Notes: generated by a model from the letters alone, not told the origin. Positions 53,796 to 63,860 are shown, numbered from the stretch's first letter. The stretch is 64,000 nucleotides of DNA from Aquipluma nitroreducens (GCF_009689585.1 NZ_AP018694.1:3115001-3179000), one strand, 5' to 3'. A program made the numbers and translations.

Positions 53796-54545
53796 TTATT
53801 CGTTCCCGTTCTTAATCCAGTCGTAACCTTTTTCTTCCAGTTCGAAAGCTAATTCTTTTCCACCCGATTTTACAATTCGGCCCTTGTACAAAACATGTAC
53901 AAAGTCAGGCACGATGTAATCGAGCAAACGCTGGTAGTGTGTTACAACGATGGTTGCATTTTCAGGCGTTTTCAAGGCATTGACACCTTCGGCTACAACA
54001 CGAAGCGCATCAATGTCGAGTCCTGAATCGGTTTCGTCCAAAATAGCGAGCTTAGGTTCAAGCATGGCCATCTGGAATATTTCGTTTTTCTTTTTTTCTC
54101 CTCCTGAAAAACCTTCGTTCACAGAGCGGTTGGTCAGTTCAGTATCCAAATGAAGCATATCTTTTTTTGCACGCATCAGTTTCAGAAATTCACCGGCTGT
54201 CAGCGGCTCCAAACCCTTGAATTTGCGATGTTCATTAACTGAGGCTTTCAGGAAATTGATCATCGGGACACCCGGAATCTCAACAGGATACTGAAAACTC
54301 AGGAATAATCCACTGCGTGAACGAATTTCCGGCGACAGTTCAAGTAAATCCTGTCCCAGGAAAGTGACTTCACCTCCAAGAACTTCGTAGTCTGATTTCC
54401 CGGCCAGAATATTGGCTAATGTACTTTTCCCGGAGCCATTTGGACCCATGATGGCATGTACCTCGCCAGCTTTTATTTCCAGATTGATCCCTTTCAGGAT
54501 TTCTTTGCCCTCAACCGAGGCGCGTAAATTTTTTATTGATAGCAT
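53796..54545 (-). CDS. sufC: Fe-S cluster assembly ATPase SufC
   Basis: A 249-residue ABC-type ATPase energising the SufBCD scaffold. Walker A GPNGSGKSTLANIL (~35-48), the signature FSGGEKKKNEIFQ, Walker B LAILDETDSGLDIDALRVV and the H-loop VVTHYQRLLDYI are intact. It follows sufB after a 128-bp gap that contains an inverted repeat, and is 5 bp ahead of sufD. Confidence 0.97.
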   Translation of the reverse strand: MLSIKNLRASVEGKEILKGINLEIKAGEVHAIMGPNGSGKSTLANILAGKSDYEVLGGEVTFLGQDLLELSPEIRSRSGLFLSFQYPVEIPGVPMINFLKASVNEHRKFKGLEPLTAGEFLKLMRAKKDMLHLDTELTNRSVNEGFSGGEKKKNEIFQMAMLEPKLAILDETDSGLDIDALRVVAEGVNALKTPENATIVVTHYQRLLDYIVPDFVHVLYKGRIVKSGGKELAFELEEKGYDWIKNGNE

Positions 54546-54594
54546 TCTATAACAGTTTCAAGATTATTATTCCAAATTTCAAGTCTTGAGTGGC

Positions 54595-54636
54595 GAATCT
54601 CGAATCTTGAATAAAAACACTCATCATTCGAGATTC
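54595..54636. repeat. inverted repeat between sufB and sufC
   Basis: GAATCTCGAAT (54595-54605) and its perfect inverted copy ATTCGAGATTC (54626-54636) with a 20-nt loop, in a region of several related ATTC/GAAT-rich words. It may stabilise or process the operon mRNA. Confidence 0.6.
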
Positions 54637-54673
54637 ATTCACCATTCGGGATTCTAACATTCTAATATTCCCC

Positions 54674-56119
54674 TTATCCTACGCTGCCTTCCAGGCTAAT
54701 CGCCAGCAATTTTTGCGCTTCAACGGCAAATTCCATTGGCAGTTTATTCAGCACTTCACGAGCATAACCGTTTACGATCATTCCAATGGCGTCTTCAGTT
54801 GAAATGCCGCGCTGGTTACAGTAAAAAATCTGGTCTTCACCAATTTTCGAGGTGGTTGCTTCGTGTTCCACAATCGACGACTTGTTACCCACTTCGATGT
54901 ACGGGAAAGTATGTGCGCCACAGGTTGAACCCAGCAAAAGAGAGTCGCACTGTGAATAATTGCGGGCATTTATTGCTCCCGGCATCACTTTGACTAAACC
55001 ACGATACGAGTTATCGCTTTTCCCTGCCGAAATACCTTTAGAAACGATGGTGCTTTTGGTGTTTTTGCCAATGTGAATCATTTTGGTTCCAGTGTCGGCC
55101 TGCTGATGGTGATTGGTCAATGCCACAGAGTTGAATTCGCCCACCGAATTGTCGCCAATCAACACACAACTTGGATATTTCCAGGTGATTGCCGATCCAG
55201 TTTCAACTTGTGTCCAGCTAATTTTAGACGATTCGCCACGACAAATGCCGCGCTTGGTTACAAAGTTGTAAATTCCGCCAATACCGTTTTTATCGCCCGG
55301 ATACCAGTTCTGAACCGTCGAGTATTTCACTTCAGCACGATCCATTGCAATAATCTCGACAACTGCTGCATGTAACTGATTTTCGTCGCGCATCGGGGCT
55401 GTACAGCCTTCGAGATAACTGACGTAGGTATCGTCTTCTGCAATGATCAAAGTGCGTTCAAACTGTCCTGACCCGGCAGTATTTATTCTGAAATAGGTTG
55501 AAAGTTCCATCGGGCAGCGAACTCCTTTGGGGATGTAACAAAACGACCCATCGGAAAATACAGCCGAATTTAGTGCTGCAAAGAAATTATCAGTTGGTGG
55601 AACCGACATTCCAAGGTATTTTTTTACCAATTCAGGATGCTCTAATACTGCCTCGCTGAACGAACAAAAAATAATGCCCTTTTCGGCCAACACTTTTTTG
55701 AAGGTAGTTGTCACCGAAACGCTGTCCATGACCACGTCAACTGCCACTCCGGCCAGATGTTTCTGTTCCTCAATTGGAATTCCTAGTTTTTTAAAAGTTT
55801 CGAGCAATTCTGGATCGACCTCATCCAGACTTGCATATTTTGCCTGATTCCGGGGGGCTGCATAATAGATCGTTTCCTGAAAATCGATGGGCGGAATATT
55901 CAAATGTGCCCATTCCGGAGCTTTCATCTTCAGCCATGCATGGTAGGCTTTCAGCCTGAATTCGAGCATGAATTCGGGTTCGTTTTTCTTAGCCGAAATC
56001 AGCCTTACCACATCCTCGCTCAACCCTTTCGGAATAACATCGGTGTCAATATCGGTTACAAAACCGTATTCGTATTCCTTGGTTGTTATATCGTTTAATA
56101 ATTTATCCTGATTTTCCAT
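54674..56119 (-). CDS. sufB: Fe-S cluster assembly protein SufB
   Basis: A 481-residue scaffold subunit on which Fe-S clusters are built. Family segments: [103 protein letters not shown] and [24 protein letters not shown] (with conserved Cys) cut here. It heads the operon sufB-sufC-sufD and is divergent from thiL. Length and all blocks are normal. Confidence 0.97.
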   Translation of the reverse strand: MENQDKLLNDITTKEYEYGFVTDIDTDVIPKGLSEDVVRLISAKKNEPEFMLEFRLKAYHAWLKMKAPEWAHLNIPPIDFQETIYYAAPRNQAKYASLDEVDPELLETFKKLGIPIEEQKHLAGVAVDVVMDSVSVTTTFKKVLAEKGIIFCSFSEAVLEHPELVKKYLGMSVPPTDNFFAALNSAVFSDGSFCYIPKGVRCPMELSTYFRINTAGSGQFERTLIIAEDDTYVSYLEGCTAPMRDENQLHAAVVEIIAMDRAEVKYSTVQNWYPGDKNGIGGIYNFVTKRGICRGESSKISWTQVETGSAITWKYPSCVLIGDNSVGEFNSVALTNHHQQADTGTKMIHIGKNTKSTIVSKGISAGKSDNSYRGLVKVMPGAINARNYSQCDSLLLGSTCGAHTFPYIEVGNKSSIVEHEATTSKIGEDQIFYCNQRGISTEDAIGMIVNGYAREVLNKLPMEFAVEAQKLLAISLEGSVG

Positions 56120-56190
56120 GTTCCACAGTTTTCTTTCGCTTCTGATTACAGCCTTAGTAACAATCTTGAAACCCGACTGTTTAAAATTAA

Positions 56191-56221
56191 TTGCAAAGAT
56201 AAGGAAGTAAAGCTATTTTTG
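56191..56221 (+). promoter_or_regulatory. thiL promoter
   Basis: TTG (-33) at 56191-56193, a 20-bp spacer and a perfect -7 box TATTTTTG at 56214-56221, 58 bp before the thiL start. Confidence 0.55.
56194..56201 (-). promoter_or_regulatory. -7 box of the sufBCD operon
   Basis: TATCTTTG on the minus strand (perfect TAnnTTTG), 75 bp before sufB. It lies next to the -33 element of thiL, so the divergent promoters overlap. Its own -33 is weak. Confidence 0.5.
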
Positions 56222-56278
56222 CCGAATCTTCGAAGGTAATTAATACCTTCAGGTCTTAATTTTAACACGAAAGAAACA

Positions 56279-57307
56279 ATGAAGCAGACACCGCTTTCTG
56301 AACTTGGAGAGTTTGGATTAATTACCCGCCTGACCGAAAAAATACAAATAAAGAATGAAAGTACGCTTACCGGAGTTGGCGACGACGCTGCGGTTTTAAG
56401 TTTTCCGGATAAAAAAATAGTGATTACCACCGATCTTTTAACCGAAGGAATTCATTTTAATCTGATGTATGTTCCGCTGAAACATCTGGGCTACAAAGCA
56501 GTGGTAGTCAATCTGTCGGATGTGTTTGCCATGAATGCAACTCCGCGCCAGATTACGGTTTCGATCGCTATTTCATCGAAATTTTCGCTGGAAGCTATAG
56601 AGGAATTGTATTCAGGAATTCACCTGGCCTGCGAAAAATACGGTGTTGACCTGATTGGCGGCGACACCACCAGTTCACTCACCGGATTGACAATCAGCGT
56701 AACGGCTATCGGCGAAGCCAATGAGGATGAACTGGTTTACCGAAGTGGTGCAAAATCGGGCGATCTGGTTTGTGTGTCGGGCGATTTGGGAGGCGCCTAC
56801 ATGGGGCTTCAATTGTTGGAACGCGAAAACGAAGTGTTCAAAGTGAATCCCAATCAGCAACCTCAGTTTGAAGGGTATGACTATATTCTGGAACGACAAT
56901 TAAAACCTGAAGCGCGCGGTGATATTAAGGAATTGCTGAAAACACTTGATATAAAGCCGACTTCGATGATCGACATTTCGGATGGACTTTCGTCGGAAGT
57001 GTTGCATTTATGTAAAGCTTCGAAGGTAGGTTGCAATATTTATGAAGAAAAAATGCCATTAGATAAGCAAACCAAAGATTTTGCAGAGGAATTAAGCATC
57101 AATCCGTTGGTGGCTGCGCTTAACGGAGGTGAAGATTACGAATTGCTATTCACCGTTCCAATTGCAAGCTACGATTTGATCAAAAAAGAATTTGACATTA
57201 CCATCATCGGCCACATTACTTCGGAAAATGAAGGAGCCAATCTGGTTACTACCGGAGGCTCAATTATTCCGCTTCAGGCGCAAGGCTGGAATCCGCTGAA
57301 GGATTAG
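56279..57307 (+). CDS. thiL: thiamine-monophosphate kinase ThiL
   Basis: A 342-residue enzyme that phosphorylates thiamine monophosphate to thiamine diphosphate with ATP, the last step of cofactor synthesis. PurM-like fold markers: LGEFGLITRLTE, GVGDDAAVL, VITTDLLTEGIHF, YKAVVVNLSDVFAMNATPRQITVSIAI, IGGDTTSSLTGLTISVTAIG and SMIDISDGLSSEVLHLCKAS. No other thi gene or TPP riboswitch is visible. It shares a divergent promoter region with sufB. Confidence 0.95.
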   Translation: MKQTPLSELGEFGLITRLTEKIQIKNESTLTGVGDDAAVLSFPDKKIVITTDLLTEGIHFNLMYVPLKHLGYKAVVVNLSDVFAMNATPRQITVSIAISSKFSLEAIEELYSGIHLACEKYGVDLIGGDTTSSLTGLTISVTAIGEANEDELVYRSGAKSGDLVCVSGDLGGAYMGLQLLERENEVFKVNPNQQPQFEGYDYILERQLKPEARGDIKELLKTLDIKPTSMIDISDGLSSEVLHLCKASKVGCNIYEEKMPLDKQTKDFAEELSINPLVAALNGGEDYELLFTVPIASYDLIKKEFDITIIGHITSENEGANLVTTGGSIIPLQAQGWNPLKD

Positions 57308-57313
57308 GAAACT

Positions 57314-57364
57314 GTCATTAGTCACTAGAAAATTTGGCCTCCCTTTTTTCTAATGACTAATGAC
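57314..57364. terminator. bidirectional terminator between thiL and the MFS gene
   Basis: A 19-bp inverted repeat (GTCATTAGTCACTAGAAAA and its complement, one mismatch) with a 13-nt loop, between convergent genes. Confidence 0.75.
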
Positions 57365-57375
57365 CATTTTCATTA

Positions 57376-58584
57376 TTAAGTTCTGGTTTTTGGGGCTTTG
57401 AGTAAACTTACCAAAATAGTAGCCAGAATAAGGAATACGCCTGCAACAAGGTATCCATTGCTATACGAACCGGTTTTGTCAGCTACCATTCCACCCAACA
57501 TTGGGCCAACAACTCCTGCAATACCCCATCCGGTAAAAATCATTCCATAATTTACACCCAGATTTTTCATCCCGAAATATTCGGCAGTGGTAGTTGGAAA
57601 CAAAGAAAATACTGCTCCGTATGAAATTCCGGCAATGGCAGAACCAACAACCAGCATCGGAATTGAAGTGTAGAAAGCGAACAGGAACATATTTACTGCC
57701 TGAATCATGAATACAATCATCATAGCGCGGGTACGCCCAACTTTATCTGACAAAGCTCCTGCTCCCAAACGTCCAATCGCATTAAAAATAGAAAGAATGA
57801 CTACCAGCATAAATCCGGCAGTTTTCCAGTCGGCCTGTGCAACGGCTATGCTTGGTAAGTGTGCAATCAACATCAATCCGGCAGTTGCAGCAAGCAAATA
57901 CATCACCCATAACAAATAAAACTGGGGAGTTTTAGCCACTTCGCTCCAGGTATAATCATTCCCTTTTTGCGTCGATGCTGCTTGTTTGGCTGAAGCTTTT
58001 GGTGCCTGATCTTCCGTAGGATCAGCCAAAAACATGGATAAAACAGAGACAACTGCAATGGCAAAAACACCAAGAATAATGAATGTGTTGCTTATTCCGT
58101 AAGCTTTTAGAAGTGTGGAGGTAATGGGTGTCATATAAACGGGAGAAAGTCCCACTCCCGAAACCACAATTCCGGCAATTAAACCTTTCTTCGATGAGTC
58201 GAACCATTTCATGGCGCAAGGTGTCGCCGCCGAATATCCGAGGCCGATTCCTATGGAGCCAATTACTCCAAAAGTAAAAACCATTGTCATTAAGCTGGTG
58301 GCAAAGCCTGAAAGAATGAGTCCGCCTCCCAGCATAATCCCGCCAAAGATGGTGACTAGTTTGGGGCCGAATTTATCCTGTGCCCTTCCGGCAAAAATCA
58401 TAGTAAATGCAAAGACGGCTGCTGAAACGGTGAAAGGAAGCGCAGCGTCGGTGTTGGTCCAGTGCCAGTCGCTTACAAGGGCTTTTTTAATGACTCCCCA
58501 CGAGTACAGCGTTCCCATGATCAGGTTTATGCCCAAGGCGGCAAAGGTGATGATCCACCCGCGGTTGTTAGTTGTTTTGTTCAT
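57376..58584 (-). CDS. OFA-family MFS transporter
   Basis: A 402-residue membrane transporter with 12 hydrophobic segments, of the oxalate/formate antiporter (OFA) group: WIITFAALGINLIMGTLYSWGVIKKAL at the start, FAGRAQDKFGPKLVTIFGG between TM2 and TM3, and a central SDKVGRTRAMMI loop before TM8. OFA proteins exchange small carboxylates; the exact ligand cannot be told from sequence. The gene stands alone, convergent with thiL and divergent from the oxidoreductase. Confidence 0.88.
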   Translation of the reverse strand: MNKTTNNRGWIITFAALGINLIMGTLYSWGVIKKALVSDWHWTNTDAALPFTVSAAVFAFTMIFAGRAQDKFGPKLVTIFGGIMLGGGLILSGFATSLMTMVFTFGVIGSIGIGLGYSAATPCAMKWFDSSKKGLIAGIVVSGVGLSPVYMTPITSTLLKAYGISNTFIILGVFAIAVVSVLSMFLADPTEDQAPKASAKQAASTQKGNDYTWSEVAKTPQFYLLWVMYLLAATAGLMLIAHLPSIAVAQADWKTAGFMLVVILSIFNAIGRLGAGALSDKVGRTRAMMIVFMIQAVNMFLFAFYTSIPMLVVGSAIAGISYGAVFSLFPTTTAEYFGMKNLGVNYGMIFTGWGIAGVVGPMLGGMVADKTGSYSNGYLVAGVFLILATILVSLLKAPKTRT

Positions 58585-58922
58585 TTTTTTGAGAGGTTTT
58601 TGGGTTCTTAAAATAATGGATAATAATTTGGATTTACTAATTGGCGATGCAGAAAAGTTAAATTTGAAATTAAAATAGCTCGATTAATAATCATTCGGTG
58701 GTAAAAGTCTATTTCTGCTTTAAATCTAGTTTATTGCTTCATCCGGCAATCTAAATTATTCTATCGAATTTAGTTCTGGGCAGTGGTTTTGTTTTCGCAA
58801 ATACTAAAGAACATGTAATTTTTTGATTGCATTACCCCATTTATTACCCCTCGTTTTATACGTACAATGCTTTCTTTGTTGTAACTTAATCAAGTCAAAC
58901 GCATTCAACTAAATCATATGAT
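58585..58922. other. divergent intergenic region, no gene seen
   Basis: A 338-bp gap between the transporter and oxidoreductase start codons. It must carry both promoters, but I found no clear TAnnTTTG box and no operator repeat. No small gene or RNA is supported. Confidence 0.5.
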
Positions 58923-60191
58923 ATGACAGAAAAAACAAACAATCGCCGCGATTTCCTGAAGAAATCGTTGGTAGCGGCTGCCGCGATTACAATTATCCCG
59001 CGGCGCGTCTTGGGTGGAAATGGCTTTCTTGCTCCAAGTGATCAGTTAACCAAAGCCATTATCGGAGTTGGCGGAATGGGACAGGGGCATATCGTTTACG
59101 AAGGCACCAGACTATTGGCCATTTGCGATGTGGATAAAAACCATTTAAGCAGTACCCTTCAAAAAGTTGGTTCTGAAGTGAAAGGATATTCCGATTTTCG
59201 TGAATTATTGCTTCGTCCGGATATTGACATTGTACACATCGCCACACCTCCTCACTGGCACGGAATTATGTCGGTAATGGCAGCCGAGGCAGGGAAAGAC
59301 GTTTGGTGCGAAAAACCCATGACCCGGACCATTGGCGAAGGTAAGCGGGTAATGGAAGCGATCAACGCAACGGGTAAAATGTTCAGGCTAAATACCTGGT
59401 TCAGGTTTAAAGACAATTTCTACGGATTGAATACTCCGGTGAAACCGCTGAAAAAAGTAGTTGAAAGCGGAGTTTTAGGTTGGCCTTTGAAAGTAACAAT
59501 CAGTGGAGTGACCGGCTTCGACTGGAAATTCTACTGGGTTGGAAAGACAAATCTGTCACCACAGCCTGTTCCTGAAGTACTCGATTACAACATGTGGTTG
59601 GGGCCAGCTCCCGAAAAACCATATAATGTACACCGCATACACCAGACATTCCGCGGATATTGGGATTACGATGGAGGCGGATTGGGCGATATGGGTCAGC
59701 ATTACATCGATCCGGTTCAGTACTTTTTAGGAAAAGACAATACCAGCCCGGTAAAAGTGGAAGTGGATGCCCCTCAACAGCATTACGATGCCATTGGTAC
59801 CTGGCGCAAAATAACTTATACTTATGCCGATGGTTGCCAGATTATTCTGGACGGTGAAAACAAAGACCAGAATGCAGCTTACATTGAAGGGCCAAACGGG
59901 AAAATATTCAAAGGCTTCAAGTCGGACATTCCGAATTTGAATGCCTTGATAGACACGCTTCCGGAGCCTGCACCTCAGATTAGCACTTTCAGCGAATCGG
60001 TTCGTACCCGACATAAATTTGCCTTGAACGAAGAAAATGGTTTCCGCTCGGCTACCATTGTAAATTTGGGAGTCATCGCATTGCGCTTGGGCCGCACACT
60101 CAACTTCGATCCGGAAACGCTGACCTTTGTCAACGATGATGAAGCGAACAGGTTAATTAATCAACCAATGCGCGGAGAATGGAGGATATAG
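58923..60191 (+). CDS. Tat-exported Gfo/Idh/MocA family oxidoreductase
   Basis: A 422-residue NAD(P)-dependent sugar oxidoreductase. The N-terminus is a Tat signal (NNRRDFLKKSLVAAAAITI), so the enzyme folds with its cofactor and is exported. A Rossmann fold follows (AIIGVGGMGQGH at ~45-56, VHIATPPHWHGIMSVMAAEAGKDVWCEKPM with the catalytic-site EKPM) and the second domain has GWPLKVTISGVTGFDW, YDGGGLGDMGQHYIDPVQY. Family members oxidise sugars, often at C3. With the DUF1080 protein encoded 145 bp downstream, a 3-keto-glycoside pathway is likely. Repeat R3 lies between them. Confidence 0.88.
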   Translation: MTEKTNNRRDFLKKSLVAAAAITIIPRRVLGGNGFLAPSDQLTKAIIGVGGMGQGHIVYEGTRLLAICDVDKNHLSSTLQKVGSEVKGYSDFRELLLRPDIDIVHIATPPHWHGIMSVMAAEAGKDVWCEKPMTRTIGEGKRVMEAINATGKMFRLNTWFRFKDNFYGLNTPVKPLKKVVESGVLGWPLKVTISGVTGFDWKFYWVGKTNLSPQPVPEVLDYNMWLGPAPEKPYNVHRIHQTFRGYWDYDGGGLGDMGQHYIDPVQYFLGKDNTSPVKVEVDAPQQHYDAIGTWRKITYTYADGCQIILDGENKDQNAAYIEGPNGKIFKGFKSDIPNLNALIDTLPEPAPQISTFSESVRTRHKFALNEENGFRSATIVNLGVIALRLGRTLNFDPETLTFVNDDEANRLINQPMRGEWRI

Positions 60192-60196
60192 GGAAT

Positions 60197-60320
60197 AGCC
60201 TCCCCCAACCCCCTCCAAAGGAGGGGACCTAAAAAGGCAAAAGTTCTTAGAGAACGTGAAATTAATAAATAACAGGCTTTTTCTGAAGCCTCACCCTTAG
60301 GGGGAGGTTTGGAGGGGGCT
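60197..60320. repeat. GC-rich inverted-repeat element R3
   Basis: About 124 bp starting AGCCTCCCCCAACCCCCTCC and ending GGAGGTTTGGAGGGGGCT, near-complementary ends, hairpin-forming at each side. The ends are almost those of R1. It sits 5 bp after a stop codon and 16 bp before the next start. Confidence 0.78.
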
Positions 60321-60335
60321 CAAAAGACAGATCGA

Positions 60336-63300
60336 ATGAAAAACATTACAAAGAATATATTGACCATTTTTCTGGCTCTTTTCCTGACGGCTCCAACGTT
60401 TGCTCAGGATAATCGTCGCCTTGAAACCAAAGTTGCCGATGTTTTGGCACAGTTTCCGGCACAAAACGGAGAACATTCGGCGAAATTAATGCTCCAGATC
60501 ATCGGAACCGGAGCTCCCGGAATCTCTAAATTTTGCGACATGATCGTTCCTCCTGGAACGGGCAACGACACTCAGGCTCGTTTTGCATTGGAGAGCCTTG
60601 CCCAGTATGCCGGGGCGCAAAATCGCGAAGCCGACCGGAGGCTGGTGGAAGGTTCAATCCTTGAAGCATTGCAAAAAGCAACTGACAAGGAAGTAAAAGC
60701 CTTTTTCATCCGCCGCCTGCAATATTGTGGAGGCGCTGAAACTGTTGCTGCAATGGAAACTTACCTGAATTCGGCTGATTTGTACGAACCGGCCTTGGCT
60801 GTATTGTTTAGCATTGGTAGCGCCGATGCCGGAAAAGTAATCCTGAAAAATGCACAGGGTAAAAAAGACCAGCAATTACTTTCGATGGTAAAGGTGTTGG
60901 GTCAGTTAAAGTATCAACCTGCCGAAAGTTTCCTGATCGACCTCACCAAAACGGTCAAAGTTGCTTTGCTGAAACATGTTTATGCGTCACTTGCTGAAAT
61001 CGGAGGGAAAGCTTCGCTTCCGACTTTCGAAGCTGCTGCAAAAGCCGCCAAGTACCAATACGATTACGCTGAAACGATGGTCGCTTACCTTCAATATGCC
61101 AATCGTTTGGCTCAACAGGGTGAAACAAAACTCAGCAACCAGTTAGGTGAAACTGTACTGAAAAACTGTACGACCGACAATCAGTTGGTTTACCGTTCAT
61201 CGGCGCTGACTATTCCAGGTTTTGGCTCGAATGCCTTGTTCCTGAAAGAGATTCAGAATAAAAATAAAGCTTATCGCAATGCCGTTCTGACGAATGCTGC
61301 CAATCAATTGAAAAGTGAAACCGTTGGATCATGGATTGCCGCGATGAAAAAAGCGCCAGCCGAAACTCAGGCCGAAATCATTCATTTCTTAGCCAATCGT
61401 CCGGAACCTGAAGTTTTGCAAAAAGCGATTCTTCCAGCTTTGTCATCAGAAAATGAGGCAATCCGGGTTGAAGCAATTAGCTCATTGGCTACCAATCAAA
61501 AAACCAAAGCAGTACCGGTTTTGCTCGAACAACTGAAGAAAGCTAAAAGCGCCAATGAGTTTGCCGAGATTGAAAAAGCCTTGCTAAATACCTGTTCTAT
61601 TAAAGAAACAGAATTGCTTTCAGCACAGCTCAATAGCGCGGGCAACGAAAGTAAAGTGGTTTTAATTCATGTTTTGGGCGCTCGCCGCGCAACCGAAACT
61701 TTTGGGGCCATGATGAAACTTTGTCAATCAGAAAATGCAGATGTCAAAGATGCCGTTTTTGCCGCCTTGGCAAATGTTTCGAAAGTTGATAATGCTGCTG
61801 AATTAATCTCAACACTAAAGAAAACAACTGATAAAAAATCGATAGAAAATATACAGGCTGCTTTAATTGCTATTTATTCAGGAACAACAAAACCTGATAC
61901 GAAACTGGTGCTGGATGAGATCCAGAAAGGAGAACAAACCGAAAAGTTTATTCCTGTTTTGTCGTCGCTTAACGATCCGAAAGCACTGAAAATGGTTGCA
62001 GGATTGCTGAAAACAGGTAGCCCGGCTGAGCGCGAGGCTGCATTTACATCGCTTTCAAACTGGACTGACCCTAAAGCTGCACCATATTTATTTGCAGTTT
62101 TTACCAATCCTGAAATGAAATCATTCAGGAGCAAAGCTTTGAAATCGTATCTGCGGATTACCCTTGAATCCAGTTTGCCCGCCGACGAAAAACTGTTGAT
62201 GATTGAAAAACTGATGCCCGAATGCACCACTACTCCTGAAAAAGAATCGGTTATTCAGGCTACCCGAAATGTGAAAACGTTCCTGTCGCTGGTTTTCGTT
62301 TCATCTTATCTGGATGATCCGGAACTGAGTGATGTGGCAGCATCAACGGCAAAAGCGCTTGCATTGCCATCTTCAGGAAAGAAAAATGGACTTACCGGTG
62401 AATTTGTTGCCGACGTTTTGAAAAAAGTAATGGGTAAGATGGTTGGTCCCGACAGCCAATACGATGTGATCGACTTGCGCGAATACCTCGAAAAAATGCC
62501 CAAAGAAAAAGGTTTTGTGAGCATTTTCAACGGAAAGGATTTAAGTGGCTGGCATGGTCTGGTGAAGAATCCTGTTCTGCGCGCAAAAATGAAACCTGAA
62601 GAACTGGCCAAAGAACAAGTCGCAGCCGATGCCAAAATGTTAACCAACTGGTCGGTTAAAGATGGCTGTATTGTGTTTAACGGTGAAGGCGATAATTTGT
62701 GCACCACAAAAATGTATGGCGATTTTGAAATGATTGTTGATTGGAGAATCAGCAAGAACGGCGATAGTGGAATTTATCTGCGAGGCGCTCCTCAGGTTCA
62801 GATTTGGGATACTGCACGTGTTGATGTGGGCGCTCAGGTTGGTTCAGGCGGATTGTACAACAATCAGAAAAATCCAAGCAAACCGCTTGTTTTGGCCGAC
62901 AATGCCATTGGCGACTGGAATACCTTCCGGATTAAAATGGTTGGCGAGCGCGTAACTGTTTACCTGAACGGCATTTTGGTGGTTGACAATGTGGTGATGG
63001 AAAATTACTGGGACCGCAGCATACCGATTTTCGCGAAAGATGCCATCGAATTACAAGCTCACGGAACAGATCTGGCCTTCCGGAATATTTTTGTGAAGGA
63101 ACTTAACACCGAAGAAGCTCAGTTGAGCGATCAGGAAAAAGCCGAAGGATTTAAATTGTTGTTTAACGGTAAAAACCTTGACAATTGGCAGGGCGATAAA
63201 ATTGATTACACTGCTGAAGATGGAATGATCGTTGTTAGCCCGAAAGAAGGCGGACACGGAAACATATACACCGATAAGGAATATTCTGACTTCATTTTCA

Positions 63301-63719
63301 GGATGGAATTTCAGTTGACTCCCGGTGCCAACAATGGTCTTGGCATTCATGCGCCGCTTGAGGGCGATGCCGCTTACGTAGGCAAAGAATTGCAGATTCT
63401 GGATAATACCGCCGAGATTTACAAAGACCTTCAGCCATACCAATATCACGGATCGGTTTACGGAATTATTCCGGCCAAACGGGGATTTTTAAAACCAGTG
63501 GGCGATTGGAATTACGAAGAAGTGATTGTGAAAGGCGACGACATTAAAATTACCCTGAATGGTACTGTAATCGTTGACGGAAACATGAAAGAAGCCAGCA
63601 AGAACGGCACGGCTGATCACAAAAATCACCCCGGATTGCTCCGCCACAAAGGTTATATCGGATTCCTCGGTCATGGTTCTGATCTGAAATTCAGGAATAT
63701 CCGGATTAAAGAACTTTAG
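60336..63719 (+). CDS. HEAT-repeat protein with two DUF1080 (3-keto-glycoside hydrolase-like) domains
   Basis: A 1127-residue secreted protein; the ATG after repeat R3 gives a signal peptide (ILTIFLALFLTAPTFAQ). Residues ~25-690 are HEAT-like helical repeats (IRVEAISSLATNQKTKAVPVLLEQL, REAAFTSLSNWTDPKAAPYLFAVF). Two concanavalin-like DUF1080 domains follow: ~728-920 (GFVSIFNGKDLSGWHG, SGIYLRGAPQVQIWD) and ~935-1125 (GFKLLFNGKNLDNWQG, NNGLGIHAPLEG, ELQILDN, ending HGSDLKFRNIRIKEL). DUF1080 members are linked to cleavage of 3-keto-sugars. Together with the oxidoreductase this suggests extracytoplasmic oxidative glycoside breakdown. The HEAT part may be a scaffold. Confidence 0.85.
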   Translation: MKNITKNILTIFLALFLTAPTFAQDNRRLETKVADVLAQFPAQNGEHSAKLMLQIIGTGAPGISKFCDMIVPPGTGNDTQARFALESLAQYAGAQNREADRRLVEGSILEALQKATDKEVKAFFIRRLQYCGGAETVAAMETYLNSADLYEPALAVLFSIGSADAGKVILKNAQGKKDQQLLSMVKVLGQLKYQPAESFLIDLTKTVKVALLKHVYASLAEIGGKASLPTFEAAAKAAKYQYDYAETMVAYLQYANRLAQQGETKLSNQLGETVLKNCTTDNQLVYRSSALTIPGFGSNALFLKEIQNKNKAYRNAVLTNAANQLKSETVGSWIAAMKKAPAETQAEIIHFLANRPEPEVLQKAILPALSSENEAIRVEAISSLATNQKTKAVPVLLEQLKKAKSANEFAEIEKALLNTCSIKETELLSAQLNSAGNESKVVLIHVLGARRATETFGAMMKLCQSENADVKDAVFAALANVSKVDNAAELISTLKKTTDKKSIENIQAALIAIYSGTTKPDTKLVLDEIQKGEQTEKFIPVLSSLNDPKALKMVAGLLKTGSPAEREAAFTSLSNWTDPKAAPYLFAVFTNPEMKSFRSKALKSYLRITLESSLPADEKLLMIEKLMPECTTTPEKESVIQATRNVKTFLSLVFVSSYLDDPELSDVAASTAKALALPSSGKKNGLTGEFVADVLKKVMGKMVGPDSQYDVIDLREYLEKMPKEKGFVSIFNGKDLSGWHGLVKNPVLRAKMKPEELAKEQVAADAKMLTNWSVKDGCIVFNGEGDNLCTTKMYGDFEMIVDWRISKNGDSGIYLRGAPQVQIWDTARVDVGAQVGSGGLYNNQKNPSKPLVLADNAIGDWNTFRIKMVGERVTVYLNGILVVDNVVMENYWDRSIPIFAKDAIELQAHGTDLAFRNIFVKELNTEEAQLSDQEKAEGFKLLFNGKNLDNWQGDKIDYTAEDGMIVVSPKEGGHGNIYTDKEYSDFIFRMEFQLTPGANNGLGIHAPLEGDAAYVGKELQILDNTAEIYKDLQPYQYHGSVYGIIPAKRGFLKPVGDWNYEEVIVKGDDIKITLNGTVIVDGNMKEASKNGTADHKNHPGLLRHKGYIGFLGHGSDLKFRNIRIKEL

Positions 63720-63860
63720 AAAATGGTCATTAGAATACAAATATTACGGGATGCGAGTTACGTGAGACCACAAAACCTGAAAAAGCTTCGGTCTTCGGTC
63801 TCCTGACTTCCAGCTCCCGACTTTAAATTGAAACCCAAACTAAGTAGATTTATAAGCCGG

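Noticed and set aside
56222-56278. TPP riboswitch ahead of thiL
   Set aside because: The leader is only ~50 nt and lacks the conserved CUGAGA core of the THI element.
58211-58678. 155-codon plus-strand frame over the MFS gene start
   Set aside because: Antisense of transmembrane codons; runs into the divergent promoter gap.
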